From assembly GCA_031289995.1 (NCBI GenBank), contig JAITOI010000167.1, positions 1 to 9,478 of the forward strand: a stretch of 9,478 nt of DNA, in the 5' to 3' direction. The first letter of the stretch is position 1. The number at the start of each line of letters is the position of its first letter. The notes beneath the pieces were generated by a model. It saw nothing but the letters and a program-made list of their open reading frames with translations. It did not search any database and was not told where the DNA came from. The translations under genes and the position numbers were made by a program. Shown one piece after another: positions 1-6,396 of the stretch. Source of the DNA: Prevotellaceae bacterium. GTDB lineage: Bacteria; Bacteroidota; Bacteroidia; Bacteroidales; UBA932.

Positions 1-731
1 TTGCCCGTTCCCACCGAGAGGATAAACAGGTCGTCGGCAGTCGGGTTTTTGCAGAAGCCGAAGTCGCTTTTGTGCGCCTCAATCCATGCGCAAAGGGTAG
101 GATTGTTGGCAAAAATCCCACCATCAATCAGGTGCGACACGGCGTCGCCCAACGAGCGCACCTCCGCCGGCTGAAAGTAAGTCGGCGCAGCCGAAGTAGC
201 CCGCGCCACGTCCCGAAGGTAGTAGTTGCGAATATCGCCCGCCACAGCCGCATCCTTGTCGGTAAACATAACAGCCTTGCGCTGCTCCATGTCGTAGGCC
301 GTGATGAGGCAACGCTTTTTTACCTCGCTGAGCTTCACGTCGCCCATCGTTTGCTTCAGCGCCGCCTCCAGCCCTTTTTGCGTGTATTTTTCTTCGCGCA
401 ATCCCAGCGGGTTGAAGGAATGTTTTTTGAAAATGCTTTTGCCATACTGCGCATAAAACCCAACAGCATCCTTTGCTGGCAAGCCCTCTGGCAGCAGGTA
501 AAAGCAGGTGAGAATGCCGCCCGTGCTGGTGCCCGCCATCATATCGAAATAGTCCGACAGGACGACCTTGCTGTTGCCAGTTTTCCTTTGCAAACATTCT
601 TCGATGTAGCTCAGAATAACGGCGGGAATAATCCCGCGTATCCCGCCGCCGTCGATGCTTAGTATGGTTACCTTACGCTTCGACGTGCGGCTATGCGACT
701 TGCGATTTGCGATAATACCAGTCTCTTCCAT
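1..731 (-). CDS. Patatin-like phospholipase (3' end outside window)
   Basis: Serine acyl hydrolase of the patatin family, expected to cleave acyl chains from membrane phospholipids; 243 codons are visible and the C-terminus lies beyond the left edge. Seen: glycine-rich oxyanion loop DGGGIRG (residues 27-33), nucleophile elbow GTSTGG with Ser69, and the dyad motif DGG with Asp203, followed by a conserved FANNPT. The order and spacing fit a catalytically competent patatin domain. The ATG at 731 is well constrained, because an in-frame TAG sits 6 bases upstream (740-738) and no other ATG occurs before residue 64. Residues 1-18 are basic and partly encoded by a short repeat, so they may be dispensable. 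No consensus promoter lies directly upstream; the nearest leftward one is at 1213-1182 with a terminator between. Patatins include standalone lipases and CBASS effectors (CapV type); no cyclase is visible here, so the role is open. Confidence 0.92.
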   Translation of the reverse strand, partial: MEETGIIANRKSHSRTSKRKVTILSIDGGGIRGIIPAVILSYIEECLQRKTGNSKVVLSDYFDMMAGTSTGGILTCFYLLPEGLPAKDAVGFYAQYGKSIFKKHSFNPLGLREEKYTQKGLEAALKQTMGDVKLSEVKKRCLITAYDMEQRKAVMFTDKDAAVAGDIRNYYLRDVARATSAAPTYFQPAEVRSLGDAVSHLIDGGIFANNPTLCAWIEAHKSDFGFCKNPTADDLFILSVGTG

Positions 732-829
732 TATTCGCTATTCTGAAAATTTTGAAAATTTCGATTCCGACGGTGCACATAGGTGCTGGCATTGTCGCAC
801 GTCGCAAATCGCAAATCGCACATCGCACA
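700..829. repeat. 13-bp inverted repeat plus 7-bp tandem repeats at the patatin start
   Basis: TTGCGATTTGCGA at 700-712 is matched exactly by its inverse at 802-814, 89 bases away. The right arm belongs to a short tandem run of the heptamer CGCAAAT (803-829, the later copies degenerate). The left arm lies inside the first codons of the patatin gene, so the repeat encodes part of that protein's basic N-terminus. Simple repeats of this type are often intergenic; function unknown. Confidence 0.6.
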
Positions 830-870
830 AAAAGCCTGCTCGTGTGCACAAGCAAGCCATCGATGAGCGC

Positions 871-916
871 AAAAAAATCAGCTGTTCGCAGCAGCTAACT
901 TGTTTCGCGAACAAGC
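871..916 (-). terminator. Intrinsic terminator for leftward transcription
   Basis: On the minus strand GCTTGTTCGC (916-907) pairs with GCGAACAGC (889-881) as nine base pairs with one bulged T. The loop is 17 bases, and a run of seven T (877-871) follows three bases later. Alternative smaller hairpins (CTTGTT/AACAAG, AGCTG/CAGCT) overlap it. It lies just after the stop of the small ORF 1134-943 and before the patatin gene, so it would end a short transcript or act as an attenuator in a long patatin leader. Confidence 0.55.
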
Positions 917-942
917 CTTGCAACTCGTTGAGTATCAGTATT

Positions 943-1134
943 TTATGGGGGGGGCAGAATCGAAAACCAAATGCCGGTGCGGGTTGTAGCGCGTCGGCGT
1001 GCTGTAAGTGAGGCTATGTAAGGCTTTACAAACATCTGGTTTTTCATTTTTTGGTTGTTTTCACAACGGTTTTTTAGCGTGAACAGCGGCATGAATTTAT
1101 CGCGCACGTTGGCTTTTTCATTCGCTGCAGACAT
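943..1134 (-). CDS. Hypothetical 63-aa protein or small RNA region
   Basis: Not recognised. A 63-codon ORF begins with ATG at 1134, about 40 bases after the expected start of transcription from the consensus leftward promoter at 1213-1182, and is followed by a terminator at 916-871. The predicted product is basic, has no membrane segment or known motif, and ends in three prolines encoded by a run of eight C (954-947), directly before TAA. The promoter-ORF-terminator arrangement supports a real transcript of about 300 bases. Whether it is translated is unclear: the product resembles no family I know, and the unit could instead be a small RNA or the long leader of the patatin gene. The frame is open by chance-compatible length, so confidence is low. 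Confidence 0.3.
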   Translation of the reverse strand: MSAANEKANVRDKFMPLFTLKNRCENNQKMKNQMFVKPYIASLTARRRATTRTGIWFSILPPP

Positions 1135-1181
1135 CGATTTTTTTGCTCAATTCGGAGACAATAAATTTAGAAACAACGATG

Positions 1182-1213
1182 CAAAGGTAATACAAATTTC
1201 AATACCATGCAAA
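1182..1213 (-). promoter_or_regulatory. Leftward Bacteroidetes-type promoter
   Basis: Read on the minus strand: TTTG (1213-1210), 20 bases, TACCTTTG (1189-1182). This fits the Bacteroidetes vegetative consensus TTTG-N19-TANNTTTG with one extra spacer base. The -7 box is identical to those of the WYL and rho promoters in this window. Transcription should start near 1175 and run towards the 63-codon ORF and the patatin gene. Confidence 0.65.
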
Positions 1214-1255
1214 TTAAGTTGCAAAATTTTTTTGATCGTGGCTATAAATTTCTGA

Positions 1256-1441
1256 AAATAAAAGCGTTATGAGCGTAATTTTCGGAAAATTGCAGGCCCA
1301 CAGATGGCACAAGTTTGAATGCGGATTTCACAGATGAATGCGGGCCACAGATGATGTAGATTTTAGGTGCGAATTTGGCAGATTCATGCGGCCATGGATG
1401 CAGCAAATTTGGGTGCAGTGTGCACGAATTGGCCGCAGCTG
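1256..1441. other. Non-coding stretch with scattered CACAGATG repeats
   Basis: No supported gene. Imperfect copies of CACAGATG occur near 1299, 1329 and 1346 within a stretch rich in related words (AGATTC, GGATG, TGCGG). It looks like degenerate simple repeat of a kind frequent in intergenic DNA of this phylum. I see no promoter or RNA gene in it. Confidence 0.4.
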
Positions 1442-1578
1442 TAACCGCAGGCAAGCGCAGCGCAGCCTGCGGACGGTGACCAGCTTGCGTCTTGCGCACG
1501 GGGGTAGGGACGCGATTAATCGCGTCCCTACACATTCGGGGCACAACCTACACTCGTGCGCACGGCAGAACGCTTGGA
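1442..1578 (+). repeat. Dispersed mosaic repeat, copy A
   Basis: This segment recurs in inverted, diverged form at 9432-9315. Shared blocks in order: TAACCGCAGGCAAGCG, GCGCAGCCTGCGGAC, GCGTCTTGCGCACGG, CATTCGGGG, GTGCGCACGGCAG and CGCTTGGA. Both copies keep an 8-bp hairpin, CCGCAGGC/GCCTGCGG (here 1445-1452 and 1465-1472). Between the CACGG and CATTCGGGG blocks copy A has a 31-base insert holding a perfect palindrome, where copy B has 11 unrelated bases. No protein is supported across it. Confidence 0.7.
1504..1531. repeat. 28-bp perfect palindrome, REP/MITE-like
   Basis: Every base of the half-site GTAGGGACGCGATT is mirrored in the second half, giving an uninterrupted 28-bp dyad centred on TTAA. 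Palindromes with this GTAGGGACGCGATTAATC-type sequence are, to my recollection, dispersed in many bacterial genomes as REP-like elements. It sits exactly where copies A and B of the surrounding repeat differ, which suggests insertion of a mobile palindromic unit. Confidence 0.75.
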
Positions 1579-1617
1579 ATAATACCTCGAAAAAAGCTTT
1601 TTCAACCTATGCCATAT

Positions 1618-1648
1618 TTTGGCATAACCAAATTTTTTACTACCTTTG
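1618..1648 (+). promoter_or_regulatory. Promoter of the WYL regulator gene
   Basis: TTTG (1618-1621), exactly 19 bases, then TACCTTTG (1641-1648): a full match to the Bacteroidetes vegetative promoter consensus. Transcription should start near 1655, leaving a leader of about 45 bases before the ATG at 1700. The -33 box is part of a dyad, TTTGG-CATAA-CCAAA (1618-1632), which could be an operator; autoregulation is inference only. Confidence 0.75.
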
Positions 1649-1699
1649 CGCCATCAAATTTTACGGCAAGCGCAAGGCCTGCCACACAAATCAAACGCT

Positions 1700-2623
1700 A
1701 TGGTACAGGATGTTTTTAAGCGCCACACATGGTTGGTGAATACCATTTACGAGGCGGGAAAAATCAGCTTTGAGGAGCTGAACGAAAGGTGGCTGCGGAG
1801 CAGCGTGGGCGACGGCAAGCCGATGCCGCTGCGCACGTTCCACAACAGCCGCATTGCCATCGAGGAGATGTTCGACCTCAACATTGAGTGCGACAAGCGC
1901 GACGGCTACCGCTACTACATCGAGGATGCCGAGGATGTGCAGCTGAATGGCATACGCATGTGGCTGCTCAACACGTTTGCGGTGAACAACCTCATCAACG
2001 AAAGCCACAAGCTCAAGTCGCGCATTTTGTTCGAGGACATTCCGTCGGGCGAAAAATTTCTCGCGCCCATCATCGAGGCCATGCACAAGAGCTCGCTGCT
2101 GGAGATTTGCTACCAGAGCTTCAGCAAGGCGCAGCCGAGCACGTTTGAGGTGGCGCCCTACTGCGTCAAGGTGTTTCGTCAGCGGTGGTACGTGGTGGCG
2201 CACAGCCCGGCGATTGACAAAATTATGGTGTACGCCCTCGACCGCATACAATCTTTGCGCACCACCGGCAACAAGTTTAAGCTGCCCAAAGATTTTGATG
2301 GCGCGGCGTTTTTCGACAGCTGCTATGGCGTTATTGCGGGCGACCAGACTGCGCCGGAAACCGTGCTGGTAAAGGTTTTCGGCAACCAAATAAATTACCT
2401 CCGCACCCTGCCGATGCACCACTCGCAGAAGGAGGTGGAGGAGGAAAAAAGCCACGTGATTTTTGAGTACTACGTGAAGCCTACCTACGATTTTGTGCAG
2501 GCCATTTTGTCGCTCGGCAGCAGCGCTGAAGTGCTCGCGCCGCAAAGCTTGCGCACGCATATTCGGAAAATGGTGAAGGAAATGGGGAGGATGTATGCTG
2601 CAAAAATAGCGGAGCCGAAATAA
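1700..2623 (+). CDS. WYL-domain transcriptional regulator
   Basis: 307-residue regulator with an N-terminal helix-turn-helix (about residues 1-75) and a WYL ligand-sensing domain (about 130-200; core RWYVV with Trp163-Tyr164, Val replacing the usual Leu), followed by a C-terminal WCX-like extension. WYL proteins bind DNA as dimers and respond to nucleotide or nucleic-acid ligands; several control phage defence or DNA-damage genes, but this subfamily is widespread in Bacteroidetes without an assigned target. I chose the ATG at 1700 because the protein then starts MVQDVFKRHTWLVNTI, where conservation begins. The frame is open further left to 1646, but that extension overlaps the promoter's -7 box and start region. 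It stands alone, divergent from the patatin gene and 369 bases before rho, with its own consensus promoter. The target is unknown. Confidence 0.9.
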   Translation: MVQDVFKRHTWLVNTIYEAGKISFEELNERWLRSSVGDGKPMPLRTFHNSRIAIEEMFDLNIECDKRDGYRYYIEDAEDVQLNGIRMWLLNTFAVNNLINESHKLKSRILFEDIPSGEKFLAPIIEAMHKSSLLEICYQSFSKAQPSTFEVAPYCVKVFRQRWYVVAHSPAIDKIMVYALDRIQSLRTTGNKFKLPKDFDGAAFFDSCYGVIAGDQTAPETVLVKVFGNQINYLRTLPMHHSQKEVEEEKSHVIFEYYVKPTYDFVQAILSLGSSAEVLAPQSLRTHIRKMVKEMGRMYAAKIAEPK

Positions 2624-2631
2624 AATTCATC

Positions 2632-2708
2632 CCCCTCAATAGCTATTTTTCGTTATTTTTTTGCCTCCATGCTATGCGTTTTTATAATATCTATTCGCTA
2701 AAGAGGGG
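2632..2708. repeat. Long-range inverted repeat between the WYL gene and rho promoter
   Basis: CCCCTCAATAGC (2632-2643) can pair with GCTAAAGAGGGG (2697-2708) as ten base pairs around a 2x2 mismatch, looping out 53 AT-rich bases. A perfect 10-bp palindrome AATAGCTATT (2638-2647) overlaps the left arm and is followed by T-rich sequence. It may help end the WYL transcript, but it is not a clean intrinsic terminator. Confidence 0.3.
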
Positions 2709-2727
2709 TATCCTCACAAAAAAATGT

Positions 2728-2758
2728 TTTGCAGTTTCAAAAAAAAGCATTACCTTTG
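2728..2758 (+). promoter_or_regulatory. Promoter of rho (and probably the rho-tig-clpP-clpX block)
   Basis: TTTG (2728-2731), exactly 19 bases, TACCTTTG (2751-2758), a full match to the Bacteroidetes consensus with an A-rich spacer. Transcription should start near 2764, giving an unusually long leader of about 230 bases before the rho ATG at 2993. Confidence 0.75.
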
Positions 2759-2811
2759 CCGCCCAATACGCATTGCGCATACCAAATTTTTTTGGGTTGC
2801 ATCTATCAACA

Positions 2812-2856
2812 ATGCTATTGCTACGTGTTTATAAAAATCTTGAATCTTTACGTTGA
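2812..2856 (+). CDS. Possible 14-aa leader peptide in the rho leader
   Basis: A short ORF, MLLLRVYKNLESLR then TGA, lies inside the rho leader about 48 bases after the expected transcript start. Four of its 14 codons are Leu and two Arg. It ends 8 bases before the first of the leader hairpins, the arrangement expected for a translated upstream ORF that influences folding downstream. No Shine-Dalgarno sequence is seen, and so short an ORF can occur by chance. Confidence 0.25.
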   Translation: MLLLRVYKNLESLR

Positions 2857-2864
2857 CACATCAC

Positions 2865-2951
2865 GCGATGCTCATCACGCGCATCGCTCGCAACAGGCAG
2901 TCCACATAGTGGTAGCACGGCCTGCGGCGGCTGCGTTGCGTTCGTTTTTTT
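2865..2951 (+). promoter_or_regulatory. Candidate attenuator in the rho leader
   Basis: Two structures follow each other. GCGATGC (2865-2871) pairs perfectly with GCATCGC (2881-2887) around 9 bases. Next, CGCAAC-ag-GCAG (2889-2900) pairs with CTGC-GTTGCG (2931-2940) as ten base pairs with a two-base bulge, enclosing a small hairpin CCAC-ATA-GTGG (2902-2912). The sequence TTCG and a run of seven T (2945-2951) come directly after, as in an intrinsic terminator, about 40 bases before the rho start codon. In E. coli, rho is autoregulated by attenuation in its leader; a comparable role here is inference. Confidence 0.4.
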
Positions 2952-2992
2952 CGGAAAAATGTTTCTTCAATCACTAATTTTTCAAACCAAAA

Positions 2993-5002
2993 ATGTTGTA
3001 TCACAAAGAAGACCTCGAGGGCAAAACGGAGGACGATGTACGGGAAATAGCACGCTCGTACAGCATTAAGGATGCCAACTCGGAGGCCAAGTCCACGCTC
3101 ATTTTGAAGGTCATTGATGCGCAGTCGGAGCACCCGCTCGGAGTGCCCGCAGAGGCCGGCAGCGAGGCACCTGTCAAGGGTAAGCGCGGCAGGCCAAAGC
3201 GTAGCGAAGTGGCTGCGCGGCAAGCTCAGCTTGCATCGGCAAAACCCGATTCTGCAAAACCCGATTCCGCAAAACCCGCACCCCCTAAACCCGCGCCAGC
3301 ACAGCAACCGCAAGGTGGCGAAACGGGCGCCGTTCAGCAGCCCAAGAAGCGCGGACGCAAGCCCAAGCGCGACCGCATTATGTCGTCGGGAACGGTGCTG
3401 ATAGCTTCGGCCAGCGGAGGACAACGGCCAGCTTTGCCGACAGCAGCACACCCCATGATTTTGCCGTCGGTGGGCGATAGCGCAAGCATCGTGAAGGCAG
3501 CAGCAGCAAGGCTTTCGTCGCCGGTGTCGCCGATGATTGTGGAGCTGTCCGAGCCTTCGTCTACCCCGCAGCAAAAGCAGCCAGCCAACATGCAGCCAAG
3601 GGCGCCGCACAGGGAGCAGCCGTCGCATCACGCTTCGCAGCCATCGCAACAAGTGCTGCAAGCAACGTCGCAACAAGTGCAGCAAACAACGCCGCAACAG
3701 GTGGAGCAAACAACGCCGCAACAAGTGCAGCCAACGACGCCGCAAGCTCCTTCGGCGCAAGCTCCGCAAGCCTCGCAAACGCAACCCCAGCAAGCCCCGC
3801 AAACGCAGTCCCAGCAAGCGATACAGCCACAGCCGGCATCGGCATCCGCCGAGCCTAAGCTGCGCGACAAACGCTACGACTACGACACGCTGGTGATGGC
3901 CACAGGCACGCTGGAGCTGATGGCCGACGGCTACGGATTCCTGCGATCGTCGGACTACAACTACCTCACCTCGCCCGATGACATCTACGTTTCGCTGGCG
4001 CAAATAAAGCTGTTTGGCCTCAAAAATGGCGACACGGTGAGCGGCGAAATTCGTCCGCCGAAGGACAACGAAAAATATTTTCCGCTGGTGCACGTGCAGG
4101 AGGTGAACGGCCGCTCGCCGGAGTTTATCCGCGACCGTCCGGCGTTCGACTACCTCACGCCGCTGTTCCCCGAAGAGAAGTTCAACCTCACCGGCGGGCG
4201 GCACTGCAACAACCTTTCCATCCGCGTGGTGGACCTGTTTACGCCCATCGGCAAGGGGCAGCGGGGCCTGATTGTGGCGCAGCCCAAGACCGGCAAAACG
4301 ATGCTGCTAAAAGACATTGCCAACGCCATTGCCGACAACCATCCGGAGGTGTACATGATTATGCTGCTCATCGACGAGCGGCCGGAGGAGGTGACGGACA
4401 TGCAGCGCAGCGTGCGGGCGGAGGTGATTGCGTCGACGTTTGACGAGCCTGCCGAGCGGCACGTAAAAATTGCAAACATCGTGCTCGAGAAAGCGAAGCG
4501 GATGGTGGAGTGCGGGCACGACGTGGTGATTGTGCTCGACTCGATTACCCGCCTTGCTCGCGCCTTCAACACCGTGCAGCCCGCGTCGGGCAAGGTGCTC
4601 AGCGGCGGCGTTGATGCGAACGCGCTGCACAAGCCGAAGCGCTTTTTTGGCGCCGCCCGCAACATCGAACATGGCGGCTCGCTGACCATCTTGGCCACCG
4701 CGCTCATCGACACTGGGTCGAAAATGGACGAGGTGATTTTTGAGGAGTTTAAGGGCACCGGAAACATGGAGCTGCAGCTCGACCGCAAGCTATCGAACAA
4801 GCGCATCTTCCCCGCTGTGGACGTTACCCAGAGCGGCACGCGGCGCGAAGACCTGCTGGTGGATAAGGACGAGCTGAGCCGCACGTGGGTGCTGCGCAAA
4901 TTCTTGTCGGACATGAACTCGATTGAGGCGATGGATTTTTTGCGCGACAGGATGCCCCGAACGATGAGCAACCAGGAGTTCCTGATGACGATGAACGGAT
5001 AA
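2993..5002 (+). CDS. rho: Transcription termination factor Rho with long disordered insertion
   Basis: Hexameric RNA-dependent ATPase/helicase that ends transcription at Rho-dependent sites. Of 669 residues, about 1-45 form the N-terminal helical region. About 50-290 are a low-complexity insertion with two AT-hook-like motifs (RGRP 65-68, RGRKPK 120-125), a K-P-D-S-A repeat, and a Gln-rich tract of octapeptides (219-250). The RNA-binding OB fold starts near 300 (TGTLEL...DGYGFLR). The ATPase has Walker A PKTGKT with Lys435, catalytic Glu462 in LIDERPEE, Walker B Asp516, the Q-loop around [26 protein letters not shown] sequence, and the R-loop GTGNMEL. From the OB fold on, numbering runs about 251 ahead of E. 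coli Rho (419 aa), so all the extra length is N-terminal. Disordered insertions are known in Bacteroidetes Rho, and in Bacteroides thetaiotaomicron that region has been linked to phase separation. Starts at the ATG after an A-rich leader. Confidence 0.97.
   Translation: MLYHKEDLEGKTEDDVREIARSYSIKDANSEAKSTLILKVIDAQSEHPLGVPAEAGSEAPVKGKRGRPKRSEVAARQAQLASAKPDSAKPDSAKPAPPKPAPAQQPQGGETGAVQQPKKRGRKPKRDRIMSSGTVLIASASGGQRPALPTAAHPMILPSVGDSASIVKAAAARLSSPVSPMIVELSEPSSTPQQKQPANMQPRAPHREQPSHHASQPSQQVLQATSQQVQQTTPQQVEQTTPQQVQPTTPQAPSAQAPQASQTQPQQAPQTQSQQAIQPQPASASAEPKLRDKRYDYDTLVMATGTLELMADGYGFLRSSDYNYLTSPDDIYVSLAQIKLFGLKNGDTVSGEIRPPKDNEKYFPLVHVQEVNGRSPEFIRDRPAFDYLTPLFPEEKFNLTGGRHCNNLSIRVVDLFTPIGKGQRGLIVAQPKTGKTMLLKDIANAIADNHPEVYMIMLLIDERPEEVTDMQRSVRAEVIASTFDEPAERHVKIANIVLEKAKRMVECGHDVVIVLDSITRLARAFNTVQPASGKVLSGGVDANALHKPKRFFGAARNIEHGGSLTILATALIDTGSKMDEVIFEEFKGTGNMELQLDRKLSNKRIFPAVDVTQSGTRREDLLVDKDELSRTWVLRKFLSDMNSIEAMDFLRDRMPRTMSNQEFLMTMNG
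3647..3742 (+). repeat. 24-bp tandem repeat (four copies) inside rho
   Basis: Four in-frame copies of a 24-bp unit starting CAACAAGTG (3647, 3671, 3695, 3719) encode the octapeptides [24 protein letters not shown] and QQVQPTTP (residues 219-250). Copies differ at a few bases, so it is an ageing expansion. Being in frame, gain or loss of units would change the length of Rho's disordered region without disrupting the enzyme. Confidence 0.85.
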
Positions 5003-5038
5003 TTAATTGCAGTTTAAAAAATTTCAGAAAAGCGGTTT

Positions 5039-6373
5039 ATGACGATCTCGAAAGAAAACGTAGGAGCGCAGATGCTTACGCTCACCGTGAAGGTAGAAAA
5101 AAGCGACTACGAAAGCCGCGTAGCCGAAACCCTCAAAGGCTACCGCCGCAAGGCGCAGGTGCCCGGATTTAGGTCGGGGATGGTGCCCATGGGGATGATA
5201 CAAAAGATGTTTGGGCGCTCGACAATTGCGGAGGAGGTGCTCCGGATGGTGAGCGAGGAGGCGACCAAGTACATCCGCGACAACAAGCTCGTTGTCATTG
5301 GCGAGCCGATGTTCAGCGAGAACTCCGAGCGGCTCGATTTCGATTCGCCGAGCGGAGAATTTTTGCTCAGCTACGACATCGCGCTGGCGCCGAACATTGA
5401 CTTCGTGGTGGACGCGACGCTGAAAATTCCGCGCTACTTCATCACCATCCCCGACGGCGAGGTGCAGCGCACGCTGGAGGCGAACCTGCTCTACTGTGGC
5501 GACCTGGTCGATTCGGCCTCCTTCGGCCTCGACGACTTGGCCACCGTTAGCCTCGCGCAGCCCAACGAGGGCGGGCACTCGGTGGAGGCCTCCACGCTGT
5601 CGCTGAAGTACGTGAGCGACGAGGCCAGGCCGCTGCTCGAGAGCCTCAAGGTGGGCGACACGGCAACGCTCAACGTGCGCCACATGCTGACCAACGACGT
5701 GGATTGCGCCGCCTTCCTCAACCTCAAAAAGGAGCAGCTGGAGAGCATCGACCCCACGTTTACGCTCACCGTAACCGCGCTCCAGCACAAGGAGCCGGCG
5801 GTGGTGGGGCAGGCGCTGTTCGACAAGCTTTACGGCGAGGGCGTGGTAACGAGCGAGGAAGAATTTCGCCGCCGCATCGAGATGAGCCTGCGCCAACACT
5901 ACGACGAGGAGTGCGACTACCGCTTCATTGCCGACGTGCGCCGCGCGCTTACCGCCCGCATCAAGTTTGACATGCCCGAAGCCTTTTTGCGCCGCTGGAT
6001 AATGTCCACATCGGACGGCAAGTTCACCGAAGAGCAGCTGGACGACGAGTTCCCCGACATAGTCAACAGCATGCGCTGGGAGCTTATCGAAGGGCACGTG
6101 CTGCACCAGTACGGCGTGGAGGTTAAGGAGGAGGACATACTCGAAACGGCCAAGCAGATGGTGCGCCAGCAGTTCGTGATGTACGGCATGGTCGACCTGC
6201 CCGATGAGAACGTTGCCGGCCTTGCGCAAAAGCAGCTCGAGAAGCCTGAATTTCGCAGGCAAATAAAGCTGCAAACCATGATGCAATTTGTGGTGCAGTG
6301 CGTGCAGCAATCGGCCACCATTGAGCCAACGGCCATATCGTTCGACGACTTCCAGCGGCTCAACCAAAATTGA
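5039..6373 (+). CDS. tig: Trigger factor, ribosome-associated chaperone
   Basis: ATP-independent chaperone that docks at the ribosomal tunnel exit and shields nascent chains. It is 444 residues, close to the E. coli length (432). The ribosome-binding domain (about 1-115) carries the signature PGFRSGMVPMG, with Gly43-Phe44-Arg45 at the same numbers as in E. coli; Ser46 replaces the E. coli Lys46, and Met48 stands where many bacteria have the Lys of GKVP. The middle region (about 150-245) corresponds to the FKBP-like prolyl isomerase domain but is diverged, so isomerase activity is doubtful. The helical C-terminal arms (about 255-444) form the substrate cradle. It begins 36 bases after rho with no promoter seen in the gap, and its stop is 23 bases before the clpP ATG. 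The tig-clpP-clpX order is conserved widely in bacteria. Confidence 0.95.
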   Translation: MTISKENVGAQMLTLTVKVEKSDYESRVAETLKGYRRKAQVPGFRSGMVPMGMIQKMFGRSTIAEEVLRMVSEEATKYIRDNKLVVIGEPMFSENSERLDFDSPSGEFLLSYDIALAPNIDFVVDATLKIPRYFITIPDGEVQRTLEANLLYCGDLVDSASFGLDDLATVSLAQPNEGGHSVEASTLSLKYVSDEARPLLESLKVGDTATLNVRHMLTNDVDCAAFLNLKKEQLESIDPTFTLTVTALQHKEPAVVGQALFDKLYGEGVVTSEEEFRRRIEMSLRQHYDEECDYRFIADVRRALTARIKFDMPEAFLRRWIMSTSDGKFTEEQLDDEFPDIVNSMRWELIEGHVLHQYGVEVKEEDILETAKQMVRQQFVMYGMVDLPDENVAGLAQKQLEKPEFRRQIKLQTMMQFVVQCVQQSATIEPTAISFDDFQRLNQN

Positions 6374-6396
6374 AAACAGAAAAACAGAAAACAGAA

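Noticed and set aside
655..1011. 118-codon open frame on the plus strand
   Set aside because: Runs through the patatin start, heptamer repeat and terminator; composition is repeat-derived and there is no promoter.
1242..1739. Open frames on both strands across 1242-1739
   Set aside because: They cross the CACAGATG stretch, repeat copy A and the palindrome and overlap the WYL promoter; no conserved protein sequence.
2861..4204. 447-codon open frame antisense to rho
   Set aside because: The product is Leu/Arg-rich low complexity, exactly the mirror of rho's repeat-coding region; no family similarity and no promoter.
5085..5200. Defective ribosome-docking motif in trigger factor (Lys46 and the GK lysine absent)
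   Set aside because: My recollection is that FRPGMVP-type motifs are normal in Bacteroidetes trigger factors, so this is probably lineage-typical rather than a loss.
5024..6367. 447-codon open frame antisense to tig
   Set aside because: Covers a clearly real gene on the opposite strand; long antisense frames are expected from GC-rich codon use here.
6370..6396. TTG at 6370 as the clpP start, overlapping the tig stop
   Set aside because: Adds nine residues encoded by an ACAGAAA simple repeat; family similarity starts after the ATG at 6397.
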